A stretch of DNA of 64,000 nucleotides from DATGLG01 sp035294245 (GCA_035294245.1 DATGLG010000063.1:1-64000); one strand, 5' to 3'. Numbered from the stretch's first letter, positions 24,184 through 33,939 are shown. A program made the numbers and translations. Notes: generated by a model from the letters alone, not told the origin.

Positions 24184-24906
24184 TCAGAATTTCTCCACCC
24201 AGGGCCGCAGGTCGAGCTCGAAGGTCCAGGCGCTGCGCTGTTGCCGATGGAGCTGGTAATAGCTCTCGGCGATCGCTGCGGGCTCCAGCAGCGCGTCGGC
24301 GCCGCGCTCCTCGCGCCGATAGCCGGGGCGCTCGCCGGCGATCTGGCCGTCGATCACGACATGGGCGACGTGGATGCCCTTGGGCTGAAGCTCCCGCGCC
24401 ATGCTCTGCGCCAGGGCGCGCAGGCCGAATTTGCCGACGGCGAAATTGTGGAACATGGCGCCGCCGCGCAGGCTGGCGGTGGCGCCGGTGAAGAGGATGG
24501 TGCCACCCGGGCCGCCAGCCTCGATGCGGCGCGCCATGAGCCGCGCCGCCGCTCGCCCGACGAGAAAGCCGCCGCGGCAGGTGACGCGCCAAGAGCGCTC
24601 GAACTCCTCAAGGCTAGTCTCAAGAATGCTTTTCCGCAGAAAGGCGCTAGCGTTGTAGACGACGAGGCTCGGCGTGCCGAGCTCGGCCGTCACCGTGGCG
24701 AACAGCGACTCGACCTGACCCTCGTCCGTGGCGTCGCAGCCATAGGCATGCGCCCCGTGGCCGAGTTCCGTCGCCAACGGCGTCAGCTTATCCAGTCGGC
24801 GGGCCGCCAAGGCCACCGCCATGCCAGCCTGGACGAAGCGCCGGGCCAGCGCGGCTCCCAGGCCGGGGCCCACGCCGACGACGACGGCGATTTCAGGCTC
24901 GGCCAT
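24184..24906 (-). CDS. Atypical short-chain dehydrogenase/reductase
   Basis: A 240-aa Rossmann-fold protein. The cofactor motif is VVVGVGPGLGAALARRF. The catalytic Ser region is FTGATASLRG. At the catalytic position it reads FAVGK, so the usual YxxxK tyrosine is phenylalanine. The family with HVAHVVIDGQI sequence is a known divergent SDR group, so the loss is probably ancestral and the chemistry uncertain. The start abuts the stop of the indolepyruvate oxidoreductase gene with no gap, so the two are one operon. Confidence 0.88.
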   Translation of the reverse strand: MAEPEIAVVVGVGPGLGAALARRFVQAGMAVALAARRLDKLTPLATELGHGAHAYGCDATDEGQVESLFATVTAELGTPSLVVYNASAFLRKSILETSLEEFERSWRVTCRGGFLVGRAAARLMARRIEAGGPGGTILFTGATASLRGGAMFHNFAVGKFGLRALAQSMARELQPKGIHVAHVVIDGQIAGERPGYRREERGADALLEPAAIAESYYQLHRQQRSAWTFELDLRPWVEKF

Positions 24907-27900
24907 CTACTCCGCCGCCGTGCGCTGCTGCGGCGGCTGGCGGAAGCTCGCCAGAAGCTCGGCCTCGCGCGCTTTCGCCGCAGCGAGGTGGCGCTCCTTG
25001 ACATGGCCATAGCCGCGGATGAGCTCGGGAATGCCGGCGATCTCGACGGCCAACGCGTGGTTGTCGCGGTCGAGCCCGGCGATGAGCTCCTCGACAACCC
25101 GCTCGTACTCGGTGATGAGCTGCCGCTCCCGCTTGCGCTCGGCCGTATGGCCGAAGGGGTCGAGCCAGGTGCCGCGCAGACCCTTGAGGGCGGCAAGCAG
25201 GCGGAACGCCATGAAGGTCCAGGGGCCATAGGCGCGCTTCTTAAGCTCGCCGGTCGCCGGGTCACGCGGCGCCAAGAGTGGGGGCGCCAAATGGAACTCG
25301 AGCTTGAAGTCGCCCTCGAAGGTTTCGCGCAGCTCCTTGAGGAAAGAGCCGTCGGTGTAGAGCCGCGCCACCTCGTATTCATCCTTGTAGGCGAGGAGCT
25401 TGTAGTAATAGCGCGCGACCGCCTCGACGAGGCCGCTCATTCCCTTGGCCTTCTCGGCTTCGGCGGCGCGCACGCGCTCGACGAGGGCGCGATAGCGCGC
25501 GGCATAGGCGCGGTCCTGATAGGCGGTCAGCGACGCGACGCGACGCTCGATGATCTCCTCGATGGAGCGAGAGAGCCGCTTGGCCGGCTGCACCTCGCGC
25601 GGGGCGGCGATCTTCTCGACCGCGGCGAGGTCGTGGGCGGCGCGGCGCCCCCAGAGGAAGGCCTGCTTGTTCATGTCGAGGGAGACACCGTTGAGCTCGA
25701 TGGCCTTGAGGATGGCCTCCTCCGAGACCGGGATGAAGCCGCGCTGATAGGCGTAGCCCAGCATGAAGAGGTTGGTCGCAATCGAATCGCCGAGGAGGGC
25801 CGTCGCGATGCGCGTCGCCTCGACCACGCTCAGCGCCTTGGCCCCGACCGCGCTCCGGATGATGTCGATGAGGGCGCCGCCGGGGAACTGCAAGTCGGGG
25901 TTGCGCGTGAAATCGCCGGTGGGCGTCTCGTGGCTATTGATGACGACCTGGGTGACGCCCTCGCGCATCTTGCCGATCGCCTCGCCGCCCCCCGCCACCA
26001 CGAGGTCGCAGCCGAGGACGAGATTGGCCTCCCCGGCCGCAATGCGCACGGCGTGGATGTCCTCGGGGCGTGGGGCGATCCGCACATGGCTGATCACGGC
26101 GCCGCCCTTCTGGGCCAAGCCGGTCATGTCGAGCACCGAGACGCCCTTGCCCTCGATATGGGCGGCCATGCCCAGGAGTGCTCCGATGGTGACCACGCCG
26201 GTGCCGCCGACGCCGGTGACGAGGATGTTGTAGGGCCCGGTGCCGAGGTCAGGGAGACGGGGCGCGGGAAGCGCGGCGAAGAGATCGTCGCGCTGGGCGA
26301 CGCCCTTGCGTTTGCGCAGCTGCCCGCCATTCACGGTCACGAAGCTCGGGCAGAACCCCTTGAGGCAGGAGAAGTCCTTGTTGCACGAGGATTGGTCGAT
26401 CTGCCGCTTGCGCCCGAACTCGGTCTCTACGGGGACGACGGAGAGGCAATTGGACTGGACGCCGCAATCGCCGCAACCCTCGCACACGGCCTCGTTGATG
26501 AGCACGCGCTTGGGCGGGTCGGGAAACTTTCCGCGCTTGCGCCTCCGCCGCTTCTCGGCGGCGCAGGTCTGGTCATAGACGAGGACCGAGACCCCGGACC
26601 ACTCGCGCAGCGCCTTCTGCACCGCATCGAGCTCGTCGCGATGATGGACCTTGACACCCGGCGCGAAGGCGGTTCCCGCGGGGTACTTGTCCGGCTCGTC
26701 CGTCACCACCGCGATCTGGCGCACGCCTTCGGCATAGACCTGCTGGGTGATCTGCGGCACGGTGAGCGGCCCATCATGGGGCTGGCCGCCTGTCATCGCC
26801 ACCGCATCGTTGTAGAGGATCTTGTAGGTGATGTTGACCTTGGCCGCGACGGCGGCGCGGATGGCCAGCAGACCCGAATGGAAATAGGTGCCGTCGCCGA
26901 GATTGGCGAAGACGTGCTTCTCCTCGGTGAAGGGGGCCTGGCCGACCCATGGCACGCCCTCGCCGCCCATATGGGTGAAGGTCGCCGTGCGCCGGTCCAT
27001 CCACAGCGCCATGAAATGGCAGCCGATGCCGGCCATGGCGCGGCTGCCTTCGGGGACATTGGTCGAAGTGTTATGGGGACAGCCCGAACAGAAGTAGGGG
27101 ATGCGCTTGAAGTCCTGCCCCTTGGCGCTCAGGGCCCGCTCCTTGGCCTCGAGGAAGGCGAGGCGGTCCTTGATGCGCTCGCTCGTGAAGAAGCGCTCGA
27201 TACGCTGGGCGATGACGCGGGCGATGCGCGCCGGCGTGAGCTCGTCATAGGCCGGCAGCAGGATGTTGTAGGCCTCGTCGAACTTGCCGACGACGCGCGG
27301 CCGCACATCCTCGCGCCAGTTGTAGAGCTGCTCCTTGAGCTGGTTCTCGACAAGGGCGCGCTTCTCCTCGACCACCAGGATCTCCTCGAGCCCCTCGGCG
27401 AAATGCCGGATTCCGTTCCGCTCGAGCGGCCAGGTCATCGCCACCTTGTAGACGGTAAGGCCGATCTCGGCGGCAAGATGCTCGTCGATGCCGAGATCGT
27501 CCAAGGCCTGCCGCACGTCGAGATAGGATTTGCCGGCGGTGACGATGCCGAAGCGCCGCTTGGGGCTGTCGATCACCACCTTGTCGAGGCGGTTGGCGCG
27601 GGCGAAGGCGAGGGCGGCATAGAGCTTGTGCCGCATCAGCCGCTCCTCCTGCGCCATCCAATGATCCGGCCAGCGGATATTGAGGCCGCCCGGCGGCATC
27701 TCGAAATCGCTCGGCTCGACGATCTCGACCCGGTGCGGGTCCACATAGACGGAGGCGGAGCTTTCCACCGTATCGGCGATCGTCTTGAACGCCACCCAGC
27801 ATCCCGAATAGCGGGACAGGGCCCAGCCGAAGATCCCAAGATCGAGGAACTCCTGGACCCCGGCGGGATTGAGCACCGGAATCATGGCGCCCATGAACGC

Positions 27901-28383
27901 ATGCTCGCTCTGATGCGGCAGGGTCGAGGACTTCGCCGCGTGATCGTCGCCGGCGAGGAGGAGCACGCCACCATGCTTGGCGGAGCCCGCGAAATTGCCG
28001 TGCTTGAAGACGTCGCCGGAGCGATCGACGCCGGGGCCCTTGCCGTACCACATGGCGTAGACCCCGTCATATTTGGCGCCGGGGAAGAGCCCGACCTGCT
28101 GGCTGCCCCAGACTGCGGTCGCCGCCAGGTCCTCATTGACGCCGGGTTGGAAGCGGATGTGGCTCTTCTCCAGGAATCGTCGCGCCTGCCACATCGCCTG
28201 GTCGAGGCCCCCCAGGGGAGAGCCGCGATAGCCGGAAACAAAGCAGGCAGTATTGAGGCCCGCCTTCAGGTCGCGCTGCCGCTGCATCATGGGAAGGCGC
28301 ACGAGGGCCTGGGTGCCCGTCAGAAAGACCCGGCCGGATTCGAGCGCGTATTTGTCGTCGAGCGTAACGGCGGCGAGCGCCAT
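24907..28383 (-). CDS. Indolepyruvate ferredoxin oxidoreductase, fused alpha-beta
   Basis: A 1158-aa fused enzyme of the usual length for proteobacterial IOR-like proteins. It decarboxylates aryl- or branched-chain 2-oxoacids to acyl-CoA. The N-terminal pyrimidine-binding region has TACFVSGYRGSPLGGLD and VNEDLAATAVWGSQ. The TPP region contains GIGCHFMALWMDRRTATFTHMGGEG and FANLGDGTYFHSGLLAIRAAV. An iron-sulfur segment has CEGCGDCG and later cysteines. The gamma-type domain has NILVTGVGGTGVVTIGALLG. ATG 28383 follows GGGAGGT. The SDR that follows directly may act on the product or precursor (inference). Confidence 0.95.
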   Translation of the reverse strand: MALAAVTLDDKYALESGRVFLTGTQALVRLPMMQRQRDLKAGLNTACFVSGYRGSPLGGLDQAMWQARRFLEKSHIRFQPGVNEDLAATAVWGSQQVGLFPGAKYDGVYAMWYGKGPGVDRSGDVFKHGNFAGSAKHGGVLLLAGDDHAAKSSTLPHQSEHAFMGAMIPVLNPAGVQEFLDLGIFGWALSRYSGCWVAFKTIADTVESSASVYVDPHRVEIVEPSDFEMPPGGLNIRWPDHWMAQEERLMRHKLYAALAFARANRLDKVVIDSPKRRFGIVTAGKSYLDVRQALDDLGIDEHLAAEIGLTVYKVAMTWPLERNGIRHFAEGLEEILVVEEKRALVENQLKEQLYNWREDVRPRVVGKFDEAYNILLPAYDELTPARIARVIAQRIERFFTSERIKDRLAFLEAKERALSAKGQDFKRIPYFCSGCPHNTSTNVPEGSRAMAGIGCHFMALWMDRRTATFTHMGGEGVPWVGQAPFTEEKHVFANLGDGTYFHSGLLAIRAAVAAKVNITYKILYNDAVAMTGGQPHDGPLTVPQITQQVYAEGVRQIAVVTDEPDKYPAGTAFAPGVKVHHRDELDAVQKALREWSGVSVLVYDQTCAAEKRRRRKRGKFPDPPKRVLINEAVCEGCGDCGVQSNCLSVVPVETEFGRKRQIDQSSCNKDFSCLKGFCPSFVTVNGGQLRKRKGVAQRDDLFAALPAPRLPDLGTGPYNILVTGVGGTGVVTIGALLGMAAHIEGKGVSVLDMTGLAQKGGAVISHVRIAPRPEDIHAVRIAAGEANLVLGCDLVVAGGGEAIGKMREGVTQVVINSHETPTGDFTRNPDLQFPGGALIDIIRSAVGAKALSVVEATRIATALLGDSIATNLFMLGYAYQRGFIPVSEEAILKAIELNGVSLDMNKQAFLWGRRAAHDLAAVEKIAAPREVQPAKRLSRSIEEIIERRVASLTAYQDRAYAARYRALVERVRAAEAEKAKGMSGLVEAVARYYYKLLAYKDEYEVARLYTDGSFLKELRETFEGDFKLEFHLAPPLLAPRDPATGELKKRAYGPWTFMAFRLLAALKGLRGTWLDPFGHTAERKRERQLITEYERVVEELIAGLDRDNHALAVEIAGIPELIRGYGHVKERHLAAAKAREAELLASFRQPPQQRTAAE

Positions 28384-29033
28384 GAATACCTCCCGAGACC
28401 CTCGTTCCCATTGTGATTCTGGGCCTAAGGGTAATTTTTGTGCGCGGCCAAGGCAATCGCCACAGACCACCCCTGCGCAAAACGCAAGAAAGCATCGAGC
28501 CGCGGTCGAGCGGCCACCCGAAAATTCCGCGCCGCTCAAGAGGCGCATAATCTCATTGCCGCGGCTCTTGCTCAGCCCCCCGCAGAAAGAGGCGCAAGGA
28601 CGCGCGACTCGCGCGACCGAGCCCCGAGTCGCCCCCGTCGGAGAGCCGCTTCGCGGCAGCGGAGCCGATCCGATGACGGGTCTCCCCGAGTCGCAGCCCG
28701 CAGAGGGGATAAGAATCGCGCTTCAGCGCCGTTTTGAGCGCGGCGCGCCTTGATGGTGCCTTCATAGCGTGGTATTGAAATCCAGCGAGACGTAACCGAT
28801 GCGATCAGCTTCGGCTCAAGAATGACGAACAGCGATTCGCCACCGCCTGCAAGACGCGCTGGATCCAGGTCGCGCTCCTCTCCTTCCCCCCTCATCAGCC
28901 GGTAGCGCCGCGCGGAACACGCATGAGCGACGGTGCTGATCGACCTAGCTTGCGGCAGGACCCCCTCGGCCACCTTCCAGTGGAGGTCGCCGCTTCCGCC
29001 CTGCCGCCCCTCCCACTTCATCGCACCGGGTAG
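28384..29033. other. 650-nt intergenic region without a supported gene
   Basis: Divergent spacer between the indolepyruvate oxidoreductase and the first SET gene, so it should contain two promoters. I see no convincing protein. An 11-nt CCCCGAGTCGC occurs twice (near 28622 and 28685), and GCCGC/GCGGC hairpins lie between the copies. Open frames on both strands look like composition effects. Confidence 0.4.
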
Positions 29034-29597
29034 ATGCGCGTGGACGTCGCGAGCCATTGCCGGGTTCCCGTGACGCAAGGCTGGGGCCAGCATGGGGCGG
29101 GCGCTTTCGCGGCCGTCGACCTGCCCCGGGGGATAATCCTGCTGCCCGAGTGGAACGAGACGTTCTACCGCGGCATGGACGGCTGGGTCTCGCTCTCCCG
29201 CCGCGAGGTCCTTCGCCTTCCGACGGCGCAGCGCGAGCTCTTCTTCCGCTACGGGCTCGATGAGGATTTCGACCGCATCATCGGCCCGATCCACCTCGAT
29301 TTCGTCACCACGGTCGACAACTACATCAACCACTCCTGCCGCCCGAATCTGCAGTTCGACCGCTGCGGCAATGTGATCACCGCCTTCGACATCAAAGCGG
29401 GCGAAGAGCTGTTCATCGATTATGGCTGCTTCATCGTGAATTTTGACGAGCGCTTTGAATGCCGCTGCGGTGCCGCCGATTGCCGCACGCATATCCGGCG
29501 GAACGACTGGCGGAAGCTGGCGACGAAATACGGCTTCAATATGCCGCGTTTCCTGCATAGTCATATCGAGGACGCGATGAGCGGCGCCAATGGCTAG
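29034..29597 (+). CDS. SET-domain protein (lysine methyltransferase-like), first copy
   Basis: A 187-aa SET-domain protein. The signature NYINHSCRPNLQF matches the NHSCxPN cofactor-binding motif. It is followed by AGEELFIDYG, the ELxFDY-type motif, and a post-SET zinc-like cluster CRCGAADCR. SET enzymes transfer a methyl group from S-adenosylmethionine to protein lysines; a bacterial substrate is unknown. The gene overlaps the next SET gene by 8 nt. No strong ribosome site is visible before ATG 29034, so the start is uncertain. Confidence 0.85.
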   Translation: MRVDVASHCRVPVTQGWGQHGAGAFAAVDLPRGIILLPEWNETFYRGMDGWVSLSRREVLRLPTAQRELFFRYGLDEDFDRIIGPIHLDFVTTVDNYINHSCRPNLQFDRCGNVITAFDIKAGEELFIDYGCFIVNFDERFECRCGAADCRTHIRRNDWRKLATKYGFNMPRFLHSHIEDAMSGANG

Positions 29598-30204
29598 CAA
29601 GCAGGCTGCGCGTTGGATTGCGGCGCCGCGTGAGCCCTTCGAGCTGCGCCAGGGGTCAAGGGGCAAGGGCATTTTCGCCCTGTACCCCATTTCCCGCGGC
29701 GCTCGGCTCTTCGGTCCCGATGAATTTGCCGATGAGGCGGAGCGGGCGAGCTTCATCCGCCTCCCGCTCGACGCCTTCGCCCGGCTTCCTGCCGAGCGAT
29801 GCGCGATCTTCATCCGCTACGCCTATAATGTGGCGCCGGATGTGCTCTCCGGCACCTTCGACTGGGCGGCGGCCCGCCATCCCTCGAACTTCATCAATCA
29901 TTCCTGTGATCCCAATGCCGGCTATGACGGATCGCCCGCGGACAACATCGTGGCGAAGCGCGACATCGCGGCCGGTGAGGAGATCTGCATGGATTACGGC
30001 ACCTGCACGATCGGCTTCGACCAGGACTTCGCGTGCGGCTGCGGCGCCGCTTCCTGTCGCGGCCGCGTGCGCGGGGATGATTGGCAGCGCCTCGCCCGCG
30101 CAGGTGTGCCGCTGCCGAGCTTCATGGCGCCCCTCGTCGCTCTGCAGCTGACCGGCGCCGGAGCGCCCCTCGCTGCGGCCGGCGGGCGGGCGCGCCGCCA
30201 CTAA
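29590..30204 (+). CDS. SET-domain protein (lysine methyltransferase-like), second copy
   Basis: A 204-aa paralogue of the preceding protein. NFINHSCDPNAGYDG gives the NHSCxPN motif, GEEICMDYG the second motif, and CGCGAASCRGRVRGDDW the post-SET cysteine cluster. Substrate-loop residues differ between copies (for example EELFIDYG against EEICMDYG), so the two may have different targets. The tail (PLAAAGGRARRH) is unrelated to the first copy. The gene converges on the acyl-CoA ligase with a 4-nt overlap. Confidence 0.85.
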   Translation: MASKQAARWIAAPREPFELRQGSRGKGIFALYPISRGARLFGPDEFADEAERASFIRLPLDAFARLPAERCAIFIRYAYNVAPDVLSGTFDWAAARHPSNFINHSCDPNAGYDGSPADNIVAKRDIAAGEEICMDYGTCTIGFDQDFACGCGAASCRGRVRGDDWQRLARAGVPLPSFMAPLVALQLTGAGAPLAAAGGRARRH

Positions 30205-31985
30205 TAAAGGGCGTCGAGGGCGCCCCCGTAGACCCGCTTGATGATGTGACGGCGGATCTTGAGGGAGGGTGTCAGCATGTTGTTCTCGAGGCTGAAGCTC
30301 TCTTTCGCGATAATGAAACGGCGCACGCGCTCGATCGGCGATAGCCGCGCATTCACCCGCTCGACGGCTTGTCCCACGGCCTCGTGGAAGGCTTTCTCTG
30401 TGGCGAACTCGGCGAGATCCGGCCGCTTTCCATGGGCCGCCGCCCACTCCTCGACGAAGTCTTGGCGGGGGACGATCACCGCGACGAGATAAGGCTGGCG
30501 GTCGCCATAGACCATCGCCTGGGCGATCTCCGGCTCGAGGGTGAGGAAGCCCTCGACCCGCTGGGGCGAGACATTGTCGCCGCCCGAGTTGACGATGATG
30601 TCCTTCTTGCGATCGGTGATCTGGATATAGCCGTCGGCGTCGAGGAGGCCGACATCGCCGGTATGCAGCCAGCCGTCCTTCAGCACCTGCGCGGTGCCCT
30701 CGCGGTCGTTCCAATATCCCTGCATCACCAGCTCGCCCCGCACGAGGATCTCGCCGTCCTCCGCAATGCGCACCGCGACGTCCTTGAGCGGCGGCCCGAC
30801 GGTATGGAGCTTGACCTTGTGGGGCGGGTTGCAGCTCACCACGGGAGCGGCCTCGGTTTGCCCATAGCCTTGGAGAAGCCGGAGGCCGAGCGCGGTGAAG
30901 AAGAGCCCGACCTCGGGATTGAGAGGCGCGCCGCCCGAGACGAGGGCTTTGAGACGGCCGCCAAAGCGGGCGCGCAGCTTGCGCCGCACCAGCAATTCGA
31001 GCAGGAGGTTTTCGAGGCGCTCGCGGAGCGAGAGGCTGTCGCGCTCGTGATAGCGCTTCTTGCCGAGCTCGACGGTGCGCCAGAAGAGCCGCGCCTTGAG
31101 CCCGCCTTCGCGCCGGATGCCGGCCGTGATGCGGGTATGGAGCGTCTCGTAAAGCCGGGGCACCGCGGTCATGATGGTGGGGCGGGCTTCGAGCATGTTC
31201 GCCGCGAGAGTGTCCGCCCCCTCGGCATAGTAGATTTGCGCTCCGATCGAGATCGGGAAGAAGAGCCCGGCGGCATGCTCATAGGAATGGGAGAGCGGCA
31301 GGAAAGAGAGGAAAGTCTCGTCGGCGAGGCCGAGCTGGCGCAAGAGGGCCTCGGCACCCATGCAATTGCAGATGATGGCGCCGTGGCTCAAGGCGACGCC
31401 GCGGGGGACCCCGCCGGTCCCCGAGGTGTGGATGATGCAACAGGTCTCGGAACGCGCGATCCCGCCGGTCACGGCGGCGACATCGTCGGGGGTGGCGGCG
31501 CCGCGAGCGAGCACCTCGTCCCAGCCCGTCACCTCGATGCCGGGATGCTGGCTAAGGGAGAGGGGCTCGATATTGACGACGAAGCGCATCGTCGGGGTCT
31601 GGCGCGCCGCCGCCAGGAGATTTCCCGAAAGCTTGCGTGTCGAGACGATCGCGGCCTTAGCGCCGGTGTTGTTGAGGATGTGGCGGTGATCGTCGACGGT
31701 ATTGGTGACATAGCCGGGCACGGTGATGGCGCCCGCGGCCATGATGGCGAGGTCGGCGATCACCCATTCGGGGCGGTTCTCGGCGACGAGCGCGACCCGG
31801 TCTCCCCGCTCGATGCCGAGGGCGCGCAGGCCGCGCGACAACCGGCTGACCTGGTTGGCTGCCTCGCGCCAGCTCAGCGGCCGATAGCGCCCCGCCGTCT
31901 TCGCCCACAGAAAGGCGCGCTCGCCCCGCTCCTCGGCGCGATCGAAGAACATTCGAGGCAGGTTGAGAATGCTTTTATAATCCAT
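30201..31985 (-). CDS. Long-chain acyl-CoA synthetase (AMP-forming)
   Basis: A 594-aa adenylate-forming enzyme. Core motifs: IIHTSGTGGVPRGVALSHGAI (P-loop-like motif I), QGYGQTEAAPVV, and GWLHTGDVGLLDADGYIQITDRKKDIIVNSGGDNVSPQRVE. The final catalytic lysine region is less clear, and the C-terminal SLENNMLTPSLKIRRHIIKRVY is of long-chain fatty acid ligase type. It activates fatty acids to acyl-CoA for beta-oxidation or lipid synthesis. ATG 31985 gives normal length but has no strong ribosome site. Divergent from the oligopeptidase gene. Confidence 0.92.
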   Translation of the reverse strand: MDYKSILNLPRMFFDRAEERGERAFLWAKTAGRYRPLSWREAANQVSRLSRGLRALGIERGDRVALVAENRPEWVIADLAIMAAGAITVPGYVTNTVDDHRHILNNTGAKAAIVSTRKLSGNLLAAARQTPTMRFVVNIEPLSLSQHPGIEVTGWDEVLARGAATPDDVAAVTGGIARSETCCIIHTSGTGGVPRGVALSHGAIICNCMGAEALLRQLGLADETFLSFLPLSHSYEHAAGLFFPISIGAQIYYAEGADTLAANMLEARPTIMTAVPRLYETLHTRITAGIRREGGLKARLFWRTVELGKKRYHERDSLSLRERLENLLLELLVRRKLRARFGGRLKALVSGGAPLNPEVGLFFTALGLRLLQGYGQTEAAPVVSCNPPHKVKLHTVGPPLKDVAVRIAEDGEILVRGELVMQGYWNDREGTAQVLKDGWLHTGDVGLLDADGYIQITDRKKDIIVNSGGDNVSPQRVEGFLTLEPEIAQAMVYGDRQPYLVAVIVPRQDFVEEWAAAHGKRPDLAEFATEKAFHEAVGQAVERVNARLSPIERVRRFIIAKESFSLENNMLTPSLKIRRHIIKRVYGGALDALY

Positions 31986-32136
31986 GGCGTCGTTCCGCGC
32001 CGCTTTGTGCTTCGCTCGCGACCGCGGGTGCAGGGTCCGGCACGCCTTCTTGGCATGTTCGCCCCGTTTTCGGAAGCGGCAAAACGCTTGGCCCTTTCCT
32101 GCCGGCGTCCTATATGGCTTCGCCAAGGAGATGGCC

Positions 32137-33939
32137 ATGGCAGACATAGCGGCGAAAAACGACAGGGCGGAGGCCGCACTCGGCGCGCTGCCGGAATGGG
32201 ATCTCACGGATCTCTATCCGGGACCGGACTCGCCCGAGCTCGCGCGCGACCTTGCCGCGAGCGAGGCGTCGGCCGTCGCCTTCGCCCGCCAATACGAGGG
32301 CAAGCTGGCCGGGCTCTCAGGCGCGCAGCTCGCCGAGGCCGTCGCCGCTTATGAGCGTCTCTCGGAGACGCTTGGGCGGATCGCAAGCTATGGGGAGCTG
32401 CGCCACGCTGCCGACATGACCGATCCCCTGATCTCGCGCCAGGCTCAGGACATCCGGGAGCGCGTCACCGCCATCTCCACCCATACGCTTTTCTTCACGC
32501 TCGAGCTCAACCGCCTCGACGACGACCGTCTCGAGGCGTTGCTGGCCACTCCGGCGCTGGCCCGCTATCGCCCCTGGCTGCGGGATCTGCGCGCCTTTCG
32601 GCCGCATCAGCTCTCCGACGAGGCCGAGCGCCTGCTGCACGAGAAGACGGTAGCGGGGCGGGCGGCGTGGACGCGTCTTTTCGACGAGACGCTCGCGAGT
32701 CTGCGATTCCCGGTGCGCGGCGAGTCGCTGACCAATGCCGAGGCGCTGCATCGCCTCTCGGACAAGGATCCGGAGATGCGGCGGGAGGCCGCCTCGGCCC
32801 TCAGCATGGTGCTCGGCGAAAATCTCCGCCTCTTCGCGCTCATCATCAATACGCTCGCCAAGGACAAGGAGATCGAGGATCGCTGGCGGCGCTTCCCCGA
32901 TCCCATGGCCTCCCGCCACCTCGCCAACCATGTCGAAGCCCCCGTCGTCGAGGCCCTGGTGACGGCGGTCAAGGACGCCTATCCGCGTCTCTCCCACCGC
33001 TATTACCGGATCAAGGCGCGCTGGCTCGGCCGGGACAAGCTCGACTACTGGGACCGCAACGCTCCGCTGCCCGAGGATGACGACCGAAAGATTTCCTGGG
33101 ACGCGGCCAAGGAGACCGTGCTCGGTGCCTATCGCCACTTCTCGCCGGAGATGGCCGATGTCGTCGAGCGCTTCTTCGCGCGCCGCTGGATCGACGCGCC
33201 GGCGCGGCCGGGCAAGGCGCCGGGCGCCTTCTGCCATCCCACGGTGCCGCGCGCCCATCCTTATGTGCTGTTGAACTATCAGGGCAAGACGCGGGACGTG
33301 ATGACGCTCGCGCACGAGCTCGGCCATGGCGTGCATCAGGTCCTGGCCGCGGGGCAGGGCTATCTTATGGCGGACGCGCCCCTGACCCTTGCCGAGACCG
33401 CGAGCGTCTTCGGCGAGATGCTGACTTTCCAGGCGCTCCTCCGCGCTGAGACGGATAAGCGCCGCCGCCGGGTGATGATTGCCGCCAAGGTCGAGGACAT
33501 GCTCAATACGGTGGTGCGGCAGGTCGCGTTCTACGAGTTCGAGCGCATTCTCCATGCGGAGCGCCGACAGGGCGAGCTCACCGCCGAGCGCATCGGCGAG
33601 ATCTGGCTCGAAGTGCAGCGGGCGAGCCTCGGCGACGCCTTCCGCTTCGACGACGGATACCGGGTCTATTGGAGCTATATACCCCACTTCATCCACACGC
33701 CGTTCTATGTCTATGCCTATGCCTTCGGCGATTGCCTGGTGAATTCCCTCTACGCCGTCTATGAGCGGGCCGAGCCCGGCTTCCAAGAAAAATACTTCGC
33801 TATGCTTCGTGCCGGCGGTACGCTCCATCACAAGGAGCTGCTGGCGCCGTTCGGCCTCGACGCCTCCGACCCCGCCTTCTGGGCGCGCGGGCTCGGGTTG
33901 ATCGCGCGCTTTATCGACGAGCTCGAGGCGGGAGCCTGA
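32137..33939 (+). CDS. pepF: M3 family oligoendopeptidase F
   Basis: A 600-aa zinc metallopeptidase. The HExxH motif is HELGH at His393-Glu394...His397 in MTLAHELGHGVHQVLA. The third zinc ligand glutamate is in LAETASVFGEMLTF. The N-terminal part (WDLTDLYPGPDSPEL) is the usual M3B start. It cleaves short peptides in the cytosol. ATG 32137 is six bases after AAGGAG (32125-32130); ATG 32131 is in frame but abuts that site. A one-base TGATG overlap couples it to the kinase-like gene. Confidence 0.94.
   Translation: MADIAAKNDRAEAALGALPEWDLTDLYPGPDSPELARDLAASEASAVAFARQYEGKLAGLSGAQLAEAVAAYERLSETLGRIASYGELRHAADMTDPLISRQAQDIRERVTAISTHTLFFTLELNRLDDDRLEALLATPALARYRPWLRDLRAFRPHQLSDEAERLLHEKTVAGRAAWTRLFDETLASLRFPVRGESLTNAEALHRLSDKDPEMRREAASALSMVLGENLRLFALIINTLAKDKEIEDRWRRFPDPMASRHLANHVEAPVVEALVTAVKDAYPRLSHRYYRIKARWLGRDKLDYWDRNAPLPEDDDRKISWDAAKETVLGAYRHFSPEMADVVERFFARRWIDAPARPGKAPGAFCHPTVPRAHPYVLLNYQGKTRDVMTLAHELGHGVHQVLAAGQGYLMADAPLTLAETASVFGEMLTFQALLRAETDKRRRRVMIAAKVEDMLNTVVRQVAFYEFERILHAERRQGELTAERIGEIWLEVQRASLGDAFRFDDGYRVYWSYIPHFIHTPFYVYAYAFGDCLVNSLYAVYERAEPGFQEKYFAMLRAGGTLHHKELLAPFGLDASDPAFWARGLGLIARFIDELEAGA

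Noticed and set aside
24016..28416. 1466-aa open frame opposite the indolepyruvate oxidoreductase
   Set aside because: A shadow of the oxidoreductase; no domain and biased composition.
28553..28765. 70-aa minus-strand frame in the 28.4-29.0 kb gap
   Set aside because: No ribosome site, repetitive Arg/Ser/Gly sequence and overlap with direct repeats; not supported as a gene.
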